From JBAYSY01 sp041675885 (GTDB lineage: Bacteria > Pseudomonadota > Alphaproteobacteria > Rhodobacterales > Rhodobacteraceae): 40,824 bases of DNA. This document shows positions 22,567-30,931 of the stretch, piece after piece. The position numbers and the translations under genes are program-made. Every line of letters starts with the position of its first letter. The first letter of the stretch is position 1. The DNA lies in contig JBAYSY010000029.1 in NCBI GenBank assembly GCA_041675885.1, forward strand, positions 1 through 40,824, given 5' to 3'. The notes beneath the pieces were generated by a model. It did not search any database and was not told where the DNA came from. It saw nothing but the letters and a program-made list of their open reading frames with translations.

Positions 22567-25142
22567 ACGCCTGATTCGCCGTCGCCCCTGCGGTTGTGCG
22601 CCCCGGCCCGTTCGGCCAGCACCAGCTGCGCCGCCGCCAGCCGGGCCAGCGGCACCCGGTAGGGCGAGCAGGAGACGTAATCGAACCCGGCCTTGCGGCA
22701 GAAGGCGATTGATTCGGGGTTGCCGCCATGCTCGCCGCAGATCGACAGCGTAAGCCCCGCCTGCGTCTGGCGCCCGCGTTCGGCGGCAATGAGCAAAAGC
22801 TCCCCCACCCCCTCGACATCGAGCGTGTGGAACGGGTCTTCCGGGAACACGCCCTGCTGGACATAGGCCGACATGAACCGCCCGGCATCGTCGCGCGACA
22901 GGCCATAGGTCATCTGCGTCAGGTCGTTGGTGCCGAACGAGAGGAACCCCACATGCTGCGCCACGTCGCCCGCCCGCAGCGCGGCGCGCGGGGTCTCGAC
23001 CATCACCCCCAGCCGGTAGTCGAATTCCGCGCCGCGCCTTGTGCGCACCATGGCGGCCACCGCGTCGATCCGGGTCTTGATCAGTTCGACCTCGCGCACC
23101 GCCGAGACCAGCGGCAACATGATCTCGGGCACCACCACCGCGCCACGGCGGGCGGCGGCGATCGTGGCCTCGAAGATCGCCCGCGCCTGCATCTCGTAGA
23201 TCTCGGGCAGCACGACGCCGAGGCGCACCCCGCGCATCCCCAGCATCGGGTTGAACTCCGACAGCGCCTCGGCCCGGCGGGTGATCTCGGACAGGGGCCG
23301 GTCGAGCGCCTCGGCAAGCTCCTGCATCCCCTCGCGCGAATGGGGCAGGAATTCATGCAGGGGCGGGTCGAACAGCCGGATGCAGACCGGGTGGCCCTTC
23401 ATGATCTCGAACAGGTGGATGAAATCCTCGCGCTGCATCGGCAAGAGGCGTTCCAGCGCCGAGGCCCGGTCGGCGGGGCTGTCGGCGAAGATCATCTCGC
23501 GCATCACCACCAGCCGGTCGTGCTCGAAGAACATGTGTTCGGTCCGACACAGCCCGATCCCCTCGGCGGCGAAGTCGCGGGCGGTCAGCGCATCCGAGGG
23601 CGAATCGGCATTGGCGCGTACGCCGATGTCGCGGAACCCGTCGGCCCAGTGCAGCAGCTTGCGGAAATCCTCGCCCAGCGCCGGGGGCAGCATCGCGGCG
23701 GCGCCCGCCAGCGCCTCGCCCGCGGTGCCATCTACGGTGATCAGGTCGCCCTCGGAAAAGGTGCGGCCGTCGGCGGCGATCAACCGCCGTTCCCGCCCGT
23801 CGAGCCGCAGCCCCGAGGCCCCCACCACGCAGGGCAGGCCGAGGCCGCGGGCGATCACCGCGGCGTGGCTGGTCATGCCGCCGCGTTCGGTCAGCACACC
23901 GGAGGCCGCGTGCATGCCCCGGATATCCTCGGGCGTGGTCTCGCGCCGGACAAGGATGCAGGGCTCGCCGCGTGCCGCGCTGGCCTGCGCCGCGGTCGAG
24001 GAGAACACCACCCGGCCCACCGCCGCGCCGGGGCTTGCGGCGATGCCGCGGGCGAAGACGTCGCGCGGCGCGCGAGGATCGACCTGCGGGTGCAGCAGTT
24101 CCGACAGCGCCCGCGGCTCGACCCGCATCACCGCCTCTTCCCGGCCGATGATCCCGTCCTCGGCCAGCGCCACCGCGATCTTCAGCGTCGCCCGGGACGA
24201 ACGTCCGGTCGAAAGCGCGTCGAGCACCCGCAGCACGCCGTTTTCCAGCGTGAACTCGATCTGCATCTCCTCGCGCAGCCGGGTCCGGCAGGCGTCGCCG
24301 TGGCGCAGAAGCTCGGCGAAGACCCCGGGCGCGGCTTCCTCCAGCGAGGGGCCGCGCGGGTCGCGCGCAAGGTAGAGCGCGCCGCTCGCCTCCTTGGAAA
24401 TCGCATCTCGGGCAAGGCTTTGCGACAGATAACGGCCGGTCACCCGCCGCTCGCCGGTGACCGAATCGACGAACTGGATGACGCCCGAGCCCGAGACCCC
24501 CTGCCCCATGCCCAGCGCCATTTCCTGCACGATGAGGCCGAGCCCGGCATTGGCGGGCGCGCCCTTGGCCTGCCGCAACAGCCGCGCCGTCGTCCCCTCC
24601 CACGCCCGCGCCATCGAGCGCAGCGCCAGCGCCACCTGCCGGGCCGGATCCTGCGGGAAGGGTTCTTCGGTCTCGGCCTCATAGGCGCGCAGCGCGGCGC
24701 GGATCGCCTCGGCGCTGGCTTCGGCGGCGTCGAACATGTCGGGGTCGAGCCGCGCGACATGGATCGCATAGGTCTGCACGAAACGCAGGAACAGCGCATC
24801 GGCCGCCTGCCTGCCGTGGCTGCGGACCAGCGCCTTGTGCCGCGCCTCGGTCAGCCCGAGGTTGAGGATCGTGCCCGGCCCGCCCCAGTCGGGATTCTGC
24901 GGGCTGGGCCGGATCGAGACCAAGGGCCCCTTGCCGATCGCCGCAAGGATCGCGCCCGCCTCGGGCATCTGCCCGGCGGCGATGGCGCGCACGGCGCCGA
25001 ACGGCAGCGCCACCGTGGCCGGCACCGGCAGGTCGAGCCGGATCAGCCGTTGCAGGCATTTCGCCCGCCAGCCATGGGTCGCGGCGGCGATGGGCGCCGT
25101 GGCGGTGATCGCGGCAAAGTCGATGGACTCGGGTTTCTGCAC
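22563..25142 (-). CDS. ppdK: Pyruvate, phosphate dikinase-like protein with altered ATP domain
   Basis: An 859-residue protein related to pyruvate phosphate dikinase (usually about 880-900). The central phosphohistidine domain is intact, with His426 in TERGGMTSHAAVIARGLGLP. The C-terminal PEP/pyruvate barrel is also intact (GLCRTEHMFFE, FGTNDLTQMTYG, CGEHGGNPESIAFC). The N-terminal nucleotide domain is shortened and diverged: the usual QTRNGKRT-type segment after the IEFT motif (about residues 295-312) reads LDALSTGRSSR, and the usual NAQGEDVV-type block is replaced. It may use another phosphate donor, have lost the ATP half-reaction, or be regulatory. The GTG at 25142 has AGGAAAGG seven bases upstream; an ATG at 25172 would add ten residues. 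Confidence 0.85.
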   Translation of the reverse strand: MQKPESIDFAAITATAPIAAATHGWRAKCLQRLIRLDLPVPATVALPFGAVRAIAAGQMPEAGAILAAIGKGPLVSIRPSPQNPDWGGPGTILNLGLTEARHKALVRSHGRQAADALFLRFVQTYAIHVARLDPDMFDAAEASAEAIRAALRAYEAETEEPFPQDPARQVALALRSMARAWEGTTARLLRQAKGAPANAGLGLIVQEMALGMGQGVSGSGVIQFVDSVTGERRVTGRYLSQSLARDAISKEASGALYLARDPRGPSLEEAAPGVFAELLRHGDACRTRLREEMQIEFTLENGVLRVLDALSTGRSSRATLKIAVALAEDGIIGREEAVMRVEPRALSELLHPQVDPRAPRDVFARGIAASPGAAVGRVVFSSTAAQASAARGEPCILVRRETTPEDIRGMHAASGVLTERGGMTSHAAVIARGLGLPCVVGASGLRLDGRERRLIAADGRTFSEGDLITVDGTAGEALAGAAAMLPPALGEDFRKLLHWADGFRDIGVRANADSPSDALTARDFAAEGIGLCRTEHMFFEHDRLVVMREMIFADSPADRASALERLLPMQREDFIHLFEIMKGHPVCIRLFDPPLHEFLPHSREGMQELAEALDRPLSEITRRAEALSEFNPMLGMRGVRLGVVLPEIYEMQARAIFEATIAAARRGAVVVPEIMLPLVSAVREVELIKTRIDAVAAMVRTRRGAEFDYRLGVMVETPRAALRAGDVAQHVGFLSFGTNDLTQMTYGLSRDDAGRFMSAYVQQGVFPEDPFHTLDVEGVGELLLIAAERGRQTQAGLTLSICGEHGGNPESIAFCRKAGFDYVSCSPYRVPLARLAAAQLVLAERAGAHNRRGDGESGV

Positions 25143-25226
25143 TGCGGCGCCTTTCCTGACGGGGCGCAGCATACTCTTATCGCGGTATCGCGCAAGTTCG
25201 CGGTTGCGGAGGCGGAGGGGGCAGGA

Positions 25227-25247
25227 GCGGGGGTTTCACACCCCCGC
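25227..25247 (-). terminator. Hairpin after glyS
   Basis: An 8-bp stem GCGGGGGT/ACCCCCGC with a five-base loop, about 36 bases beyond the glyS stop on the minus strand and before the PPDK-like gene. There is no U-run. It probably separates the glyQ-X-glyS transcript from the next gene. Confidence 0.5.
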
Positions 25248-25255
25248 ACCCCCGT

Positions 25256-25278
25256 GGAGTATTTCCGGCAAGATGAAG
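25256..25278. repeat. GGAGTATTT...GATGAAG repeat, copy 2
   Basis: The same 23-bp block as at 21514-21536 with one substitution (TTTCC instead of TTTCA). It is five bases from the glyS stop codon, between glyS and its hairpin. Confidence 0.65.
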
Positions 25279-25282
25279 GGGC

Positions 25283-27355
25283 TCAGCCTTCGATCCTGTT
25301 CAGGTCCGCGACCTGAAGGCAGGTGGCGCGGATGCGGTGCAGCAGGTTCAGCCGGTTGCGCCGCAGTATCTGGTTGTCGGTGTTGATCTGCACCGCCTCG
25401 AAGAAGGCGTCGATCGGGGCGCGCAGCGCGGCCATGGCGGTCATGGCGCTCGCGAAATCCTCTTGCGCCATGGCCGGGGCGATGGCGGCCTCGGCACCGT
25501 CGAGCGCGGCGAAGATCGCGGTTTCCTCGGGGGTTTCGGCCAGTTTGGGCTCGGGGCCGAAGCTGTATTCCACCCCGTCCTTCTGTTCCGCCTGGCTGAG
25601 GATGTTGTTCGCCCGCTTGAAGCCTTGCAGCAGGTTCGCCCCGTCCTCGGTCTTGAGGAACGCGGCAAGGGTCTCGGCGCGTTTGACCAAGAGGGTGAGG
25701 TCGTCACTGCCCGGCATCGCCAGACAGGCGTCGATCACGTCATGGCGGATGCCCTGATCGCGCAGGTGGACCTTGAGGCGGTCGTGGAGGAAGGCGAGGA
25801 GGTCGGCCGCCTCTGCCCCAGCACCGAACGGTGAGAACGCCCGGGCAAAGAGGTCGAGCAGGTCGAGCCGCACCCCGTTCCCCAGCACCAGCCTAATCAC
25901 CCCCAGCGCAGCGCGGCGCAGCGCGAAGGGATCCTTCGAGCCGGTGGGCTTCTCGTCGATGGCCCAGAAGCCCGTGAGCGTGTCGATCTTGTCGGCCAGC
26001 GCCACGGCGACCGACACCGGCTCCGCGGGCACCTCGTCCGACGGTCCCAGCGGCTGGTAATGCGCCTTGCAGGCCATGGCCACCTCCTCGGGCAGCCCGG
26101 CGTCCAGCGCGTAGTAGCGGCCCATGGTGCCCTGCAGTTCGGGGAACTCGCCGACCATCGCCGATTGCAGGTCGGCCTTGGCGACCCGCGCCGCCAACTC
26201 GGCCCGGTCCGCGTCCGCCCCCACCAGGGGCGCGATCGCGCGCGCCAGCGCGGCGATGCGGGCGATCCGGTCGGCCTGACTGCCCAGTTTGTTGTGGAAG
26301 GTCACGTCGGCAAGGCCCGCCGCCAGCCCCTCCATCCCCCCGGAGCGGACCCGGCGCAGGTCGTTTTCCCAGAAGAACCGCGCGTCCGACAGCCGGGCCG
26401 CCAGCACCTTTGCGTTCCCGGCAAGGATCGTTTCACCGTGATCGGCGGTTTCGCGGTTCGCCACCGTCACGAATCGCACAATCCGCCCCGTCGCGGGCTC
26501 GCGCACCGAAAAGAACTTCTGGTGCTCACGCATCGAGGTCTGCAACACCTCGGGCGGCAGGGTCAGGAACGCCTCGCCGATGCCGCCGATCAGCACCACC
26601 GGCCATTCCACGAGCCCGGCGACCTCCTCCAGCAGCGCCTCGTCCGGGACCAGTTCCAGCCCCTGCGCGAAGGCCATGTTGGTGGCCTCGGAACGGATAT
26701 GCGCGGCCCGCGCCGAGGAATCGAGCATCACCCGCGCCGCGCCCAGCTTGCGGGCATAATCGTCGAAGGACGTGACCCGGAAGCGGCCCGGCGCCATGAA
26801 GCGGTGGCCCTCGGTCGTGTCCCCGGCGGCGATCCCATCGACGGTCAGCGGCACGACTTCGGCCCCGGCCTCGTCGGTCAGGATGCACAGGATCGAATGC
26901 AAGGGCCGCACCCAGCGCAGACTGCCCGAGCCCCAGCGCATCGACTTCGGCCAGGGGAAACCACGGATCGTGGCCTCCATCACCTCGGCGACGATATCGG
27001 CGGCCTTGCGACCCGGCTTCTCGATCGTGGCGAACCAGACCTGCGCCCTGCCGGTGTCGCGCAATTCCAGCCGGTCGCGGGTCAGGCCGGTCGAGCGCAG
27101 GAACCCCTCCAGCGCCGCCTCGGGCGCATCGGCGCGCGGCCCCTTGCGTTCCTCGCGCAGGATGGGCGATTCCGCCGTCAGCCCCTCGATGGCCAGCACC
27201 AGCCGCCGCGGGGTCGAGAAGGCCCCGGCCGAGGCATAGGTCAGCCCGGCCTCGACCAGCCCGTCGGTGACGAGCCGTTTCAGATCCTCGCGGGCGCGGG
27301 GCTGCATCCGGGCCGGGATTTCCTCGGAGAAGAGTTCGATCAGGAGGTCGGGCAT
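25283..27355 (-). CDS. glyS: Glycyl-tRNA synthetase beta subunit
   Basis: The 690-residue beta subunit of the bacterial alpha2beta2 glycyl-tRNA synthetase, the usual length. It binds tRNA-Gly, while the alpha subunit activates glycine. Family features are the N-terminal MPDLLIELFSEEIPARMQPRA, the GLVEWPVVLIGG and EHQKFFSV segments, the DKIDTLTGFWAIDEKPTGSKDPFALRR region, and an anticodon-binding C-terminal domain ending in LLHRIRATCLQVADLNRIEG. The ATG at 27355 follows GGAAGAG; the frame is open upstream but homology starts here. It overlaps nothing and starts four bases after the small membrane-anchored gene between it and glyQ. Confidence 0.96.
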   Translation of the reverse strand: MPDLLIELFSEEIPARMQPRAREDLKRLVTDGLVEAGLTYASAGAFSTPRRLVLAIEGLTAESPILREERKGPRADAPEAALEGFLRSTGLTRDRLELRDTGRAQVWFATIEKPGRKAADIVAEVMEATIRGFPWPKSMRWGSGSLRWVRPLHSILCILTDEAGAEVVPLTVDGIAAGDTTEGHRFMAPGRFRVTSFDDYARKLGAARVMLDSSARAAHIRSEATNMAFAQGLELVPDEALLEEVAGLVEWPVVLIGGIGEAFLTLPPEVLQTSMREHQKFFSVREPATGRIVRFVTVANRETADHGETILAGNAKVLAARLSDARFFWENDLRRVRSGGMEGLAAGLADVTFHNKLGSQADRIARIAALARAIAPLVGADADRAELAARVAKADLQSAMVGEFPELQGTMGRYYALDAGLPEEVAMACKAHYQPLGPSDEVPAEPVSVAVALADKIDTLTGFWAIDEKPTGSKDPFALRRAALGVIRLVLGNGVRLDLLDLFARAFSPFGAGAEAADLLAFLHDRLKVHLRDQGIRHDVIDACLAMPGSDDLTLLVKRAETLAAFLKTEDGANLLQGFKRANNILSQAEQKDGVEYSFGPEPKLAETPEETAIFAALDGAEAAIAPAMAQEDFASAMTAMAALRAPIDAFFEAVQINTDNQILRRNRLNLLHRIRATCLQVADLNRIEG

Positions 27356-27359
27356 GGGG

Positions 27360-27815
27360 TCACTCTTCCAGCGTTCCGTTAAGCTGATGCCAGGCATAGG
27401 CGCGGCCGTCCGGGTAGACGGCGATCACGCGATCCACGCCCCGGGCGATCTCGTGCCGCGACAGGTAGCCCCGCGCCTCGCCCCGGATCAGCGCGGCGCC
27501 GATGGCGGCGGCGTCGAAACAGTCGAACCAGCCGGGGGCGACCAGCGGGTCGGGGCGGGTGGCGGGGAGGGCGTCATCCAGTTCGGCGGGCTCGGCCAGC
27601 CGGGCACAGGCCCGGAACCGCAGCGGCGAGGAGGTGGCGTCGATCCCCTCGAACCCGGCAAGCGAAAGCGCCCGCGGCCCCGCGTCCGTCGCCACGTGCA
27701 AGGGCGTGTCGGCGGGCAGCCGGTCGTAGAAGGCATGGACCTGCAACCAGTACATCGCCACCCCCGCGATCACGGCGGCGGCGGCGAGCAGAAGAACGAC
27801 GATCTTGCCGGTCAT
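27360..27815 (-). CDS. Membrane-anchored protein encoded between glyQ and glyS
   Basis: A 151-residue protein with one N-terminal membrane helix (about residues 4-24) and a roughly 125-residue domain, probably periplasmic, with two cysteines (FRACARL and WFDCFD) that could pair. It starts five bases after the glyQ stop and ends four bases before the glyS start, so it must be co-transcribed with the two synthetase genes. I believe it belongs to a Rhodobacterales family listed as DUF6446, but this is from memory. Nothing in the sequence links it to aminoacylation; the position may only reflect operon history. Confidence 0.8.
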   Translation of the reverse strand: MTGKIVVLLLAAAAVIAGVAMYWLQVHAFYDRLPADTPLHVATDAGPRALSLAGFEGIDATSSPLRFRACARLAEPAELDDALPATRPDPLVAPGWFDCFDAAAIGAALIRGEARGYLSRHEIARGVDRVIAVYPDGRAYAWHQLNGTLEE

Positions 27816-27820
27816 GCGCC

Positions 27821-28744
27821 TCACCCCGCCCCGCCCGCCTCGGTGGCGGTGAAGGCGTCGGCGCATTGTTTCGCCAGCGCCCGGACCCGGCCGATATAGG
27901 CTTGCCGTTCGGTGACCGAGATCACCCCGCGCGCGTCGAGCAGGTTGAACAGATGCGATGCCTTGATGCACTGGTCATAGGCCGGATGCGCCATCACGAT
28001 CAGCCGCCCGGCCGAATCGAGCCCCGGCGCGGCAAGGATGCGTTCGCATTCCGCCTCGGCATCCTTGAAGTGCTGGAACAGCATGTCGGTATCCGCCTGA
28101 TCGAAGTTCCAGCGGGAATATTCCTGTTCGGTCTGGCGGAACACGTCGCCGTAGCTCAGCGGGATCGGCGAATCCGGGTCGTTGAACGGCATGTCCATCA
28201 CGTGATCGACGCCGAGCACATACATCGCCAGCCGCTCCAGCCCGTAGGTGAGTTCCCCCGACACCGGCTTGCAGTCATGGCCGCCGACCTGCTGGAAATA
28301 GGTGAACTGCGACACCTCCATCCCGTCGCACCAGACTTCCCAGCCCAGCCCCCAGGCGCCCAGGGTGGGGCTTTCCCAGTCGTCCTCGACGAAGCGGATG
28401 TCGTGGAGCGCCGCGTCGATGCCGATCGCCTCCAGCGAGCCCAGATACAGCGCCTGAAGATCGGGGGGCGAGGGCTTCACGATCACCTGATACTGATAGT
28501 AATGTTGCAGGCGGTTCGGGTTCTCGCCATAGCGCCCGTCGGTCGGGCGGCGCGAGGGCTGCACATAGGCCGCCGCCCATGGCCGCGCGCCCAGTGCCCG
28601 CAGCGTCGTCGCCGGGTGGAAGGTACCCGCCCCCACCTCCATGTCGTAGGGTTGCAGGATCGCGCAGCCCTTCGACGCCCAGTAGGACTGGAGCCGCAGG
28701 ACGATCTCCTGAAAGCTGCGCGGGGGGGCGGGGGGCTGTGCCAT
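27821..28744 (-). CDS. glyQ: Glycyl-tRNA synthetase alpha subunit
   Basis: The 307-residue catalytic alpha subunit that activates glycine. It has SFQEIVLRLQSYWASKGCAI at the N-terminus, QPYDMEVGAGTFHPATTLRALG, RRPTDGRYGENPNRLQHYYQ, and EVWCDGMEVSQFTYFQQVGG, all hallmarks of GlyQ class-II synthetases. The ATG at 28744 follows AAGAGG; an in-frame ATG 15 codons upstream lies within the promoter region. It is the first gene of glyQ-X-glyS, with a predicted promoter at 28769-28797. Confidence 0.96.
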   Translation of the reverse strand: MAQPPAPPRSFQEIVLRLQSYWASKGCAILQPYDMEVGAGTFHPATTLRALGARPWAAAYVQPSRRPTDGRYGENPNRLQHYYQYQVIVKPSPPDLQALYLGSLEAIGIDAALHDIRFVEDDWESPTLGAWGLGWEVWCDGMEVSQFTYFQQVGGHDCKPVSGELTYGLERLAMYVLGVDHVMDMPFNDPDSPIPLSYGDVFRQTEQEYSRWNFDQADTDMLFQHFKDAEAECERILAAPGLDSAGRLIVMAHPAYDQCIKASHLFNLLDARGVISVTERQAYIGRVRALAKQCADAFTATEAGGAG

Positions 28745-28768
28745 GACGACCTCTTGAAAACCGCGTTC

Positions 28769-28797
28769 TGAATAGGCAAGAGGCGGCACAGGGTCAA
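28769..28797 (-). promoter_or_regulatory. Predicted glyQ operon promoter
   Basis: On the minus strand TTGACC (28792-28797), a 17-bp spacer, then TATTCA (28769-28774). This puts the transcript start about 18-20 bases before the glyQ ATG and excludes the upstream in-frame ATG at 28789 as the start. No T-box or other leader structure is seen. Confidence 0.55.
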
Positions 28798-28905
28798 TCC
28801 GCGCACCGGGTCCGCGGCGCAGAATTGGCGTGCATCGCGCCTGCCGTCTGCTAGGTTCGGAAACAAATGTTGCGGATCAAGGTATATACGGGAGTTTCAT
28901 TGCCC

Positions 28906-30651
28906 ATGAACAAGGCGGTTTTCCTGCTGGCGCTGCTGCTGGCGGCGGTCTTTTCCCATCCTCTGCGGGCGCAGGCGCCGGCCTGGGTGCAGATCGAGGC
29001 CCAACCCACCCTGCGCGAGGCAGAGACCCGGGCGCGGGCCTGGGCCGGGGTGTTCCCCGACGTGGCGGGCTACCGGATGTCCAGCGGATGGTATGCCATC
29101 GTTCTGGGCCCGCAGGACAGCGGGGCGGCGGAAACGCGGCTGGCCGCGCTGTTGCGCGAACGGCAGGTGCCGGGCGACAGTTTCGTGGCCGACGGGCGCA
29201 ACTTCCGCGAGTCGTTCTGGCCTGTGGGCGAGGCGGCGGCGCCTGTCGCCCCCGCCCCGGCCGGGACGGCGGAATCCACCCCGCCGGCGCCGCAGGAACC
29301 CGCCGCGCTTCCCGCCGTGCTGCCCGACGAGACATTGGCCGAGGCCCGGCGTTCGGAATCGCTGCTGAGCCGCGCCGAGCGCGAGGAGATCCAGACCGCG
29401 ATGCAGTGGTTCGGCACCTATGCCGCCGGGATCGACGGCGCCTTCGGCCCCGGCACCCGCGCGGGCATGTCGGCCTGGCAGGAGATGGCGGGACATGAGC
29501 CCACCGGCACCCTGACCACCCGCCAGCGCGCGGAACTGGTCGAGGGCTGGCGCGCGGCGGTCGCGGAACTCGGGCTTGAGCGCGTGACCGAGGCCGAAGC
29601 GGGGATCGAGATCGACCTGCCCATGGGCCTCGTGCGGTTCGACCGCTACGAGCCCCCCTTCGTCCATTACGACGAAAAGGACGGCAGCGGGGTCCGCGTC
29701 CTGCTGATCAGCCAGCCCGGCGATCAGGCCAGCCTGTTCGGGCTTTACGACCTGCTCCAGACCCTGACCATCGTGCCGCTGGACGGCGAGCGCGAGCGGC
29801 GGGCCAACGATTTCGAGATCCGCGGCCGCAATACGGTCGTGGAAAGCTACGCCCACGCCGCCCATGCGGGCGGGATGGTCAAGGGGTTCGTGCTGGCGTG
29901 GGATCCGGCCGACGGCGAACGCATGGCGCGGGTGGTCGAGGCGATGCGCACAAGCTTCCGGCCCGTGGGCAGCCGCGCGCTCGACCCCGGGCTCCAGCCG
30001 ATGGACGAGGCGCAGCGGATCGGCATGATGTCGGGGCTTGAGGTGCGGCGGCCGGAACGTTCGCGCTCGGGCTTCTACATCGACACGCAGGGCACGGTAT
30101 TGACGGCGGCCGAGGCGGTGGCGGGCTGCGGCCGGATCACCATCGACGGCGGGCAGGAGGTGGACGTGACGCTTGCGGACCCGGGTGGTATCGCCGTGCT
30201 GCGTCCGCGCGCGGCGCTGGCGCCGCAGGGCCATGCGCGTTTCGCCACCGAAGCGCCGCGCCCGCGGGCCGAGCTTGCCGTGGCGGGTTTCCCGTTCGAG
30301 GACGCGCTGCCGTTGCCCACGCTGACCTTCGGCCAGTACGAGGCCGACCACGGGCTTGCGGGCGAGGAAGGGCTCGCGCGGCTCACGCTCTCGGCGCTGC
30401 CGGGCGACGCGGGCGGGCCGGTGATCGACGGCAGCGGCGCGGTGGTCGGCGTGTTGCTGCCGCCGCGGGACGGCGGCAACCGGGTGCTCCCGGAAGAAGT
30501 CGCCTTCATCGCCCCGGCCAGCGCCTTCGCCGAACAGCTGCAAGCCGCCGGGGTCGCGCTTGCCCCGGCCCAGCGTCAGGGCGCGCTGCCGCCCGAAGAC
30601 CTGACCGTGATCGGCAGCGACATGGCGGTGCTGGTGTCCTGCTGGCGCTGA
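28906..30651 (+). CDS. Exported SPOR/peptidoglycan-binding protein with a degenerate trypsin-like domain
   Basis: A 581-residue exported protein. Residues 1-22 are a signal peptide (MNKAVFLLALLLAAVFSHPL, then RAQA). A SPOR-like domain follows (about 25-105), then a Pro/Ala linker, a PG_binding_1-like domain (about 152-214; GIDGAFGPGTRAGMSAWQ), a middle region, and a C-terminal trypsin/HtrA-like fold (about 390-560). In that fold the usual His position (LTNAHVV in proteases) reads LTAAEAV with Glu403. The usual GDSGGP reads GDAGGP with Ala502, and the Asp strand reads GGIAVLRP. All three catalytic residues appear lost, so it is probably a binding or scaffold protein at the cell wall. An alternative TTG start at 28900 has better spacing from GGGAG. 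Confidence 0.85.
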   Translation: MNKAVFLLALLLAAVFSHPLRAQAPAWVQIEAQPTLREAETRARAWAGVFPDVAGYRMSSGWYAIVLGPQDSGAAETRLAALLRERQVPGDSFVADGRNFRESFWPVGEAAAPVAPAPAGTAESTPPAPQEPAALPAVLPDETLAEARRSESLLSRAEREEIQTAMQWFGTYAAGIDGAFGPGTRAGMSAWQEMAGHEPTGTLTTRQRAELVEGWRAAVAELGLERVTEAEAGIEIDLPMGLVRFDRYEPPFVHYDEKDGSGVRVLLISQPGDQASLFGLYDLLQTLTIVPLDGERERRANDFEIRGRNTVVESYAHAAHAGGMVKGFVLAWDPADGERMARVVEAMRTSFRPVGSRALDPGLQPMDEAQRIGMMSGLEVRRPERSRSGFYIDTQGTVLTAAEAVAGCGRITIDGGQEVDVTLADPGGIAVLRPRAALAPQGHARFATEAPRPRAELAVAGFPFEDALPLPTLTFGQYEADHGLAGEEGLARLTLSALPGDAGGPVIDGSGAVVGVLLPPRDGGNRVLPEEVAFIAPASAFAEQLQAAGVALAPAQRQGALPPEDLTVIGSDMAVLVSCWR

Positions 30652-30708
30652 CCCGGCAGGGAGGGGTGGACGACTTCGCCCGCACCCCCGGCTGATCTCC
30701 AGTCACCA

Positions 30709-30900
30709 CAGAGGGCAGCGGCCGACCGTGGGGGCCGCTGCTACGCCTGTGGTCTGGCAGTTCATGGCGCCGAACACCCCGACGCCTGTCCGTGCCGAAA
30801 CGTTGCAATAGCGGCCGCCGTCGTACCGAAGGCACACCTCCGGCGTGGCGCGGGCGGTCGGCCGCTGCCCGGGCCGCTGGCGCGCCTTGAGTCCGGGCAA
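30709..30900 (+). repeat. Composite dispersed repeat, copy B (full)
   Basis: It begins CAGAGGGCAGCGGCCGACCG, shares CGAAACGTTGCAATAGCGGC with copy A, and ends GCGCCTTGAGTCCGGGCAAA. Relative to copy A it has roughly 30 extra bases (about 30818-30850) inside the central hairpin block. It fills the gap between two convergent genes (the exported protein and the Arg/Asp/Gly-rich lipoprotein), starting about 58 bases after one stop and ending about 31 bases before the other. Confidence 0.75.
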
Positions 30901-30931
30901 AAAAGGAAAAGGGTTCAAGCCCTGCGCCCGC

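Noticed and set aside
22728..25316. 862-codon plus-strand open frame opposite the PPDK-like gene
   Set aside because: A mirror of a strong minus-strand gene in very GC-rich DNA; repeated HRQ/GDQ-type composition and no recognisable domain.
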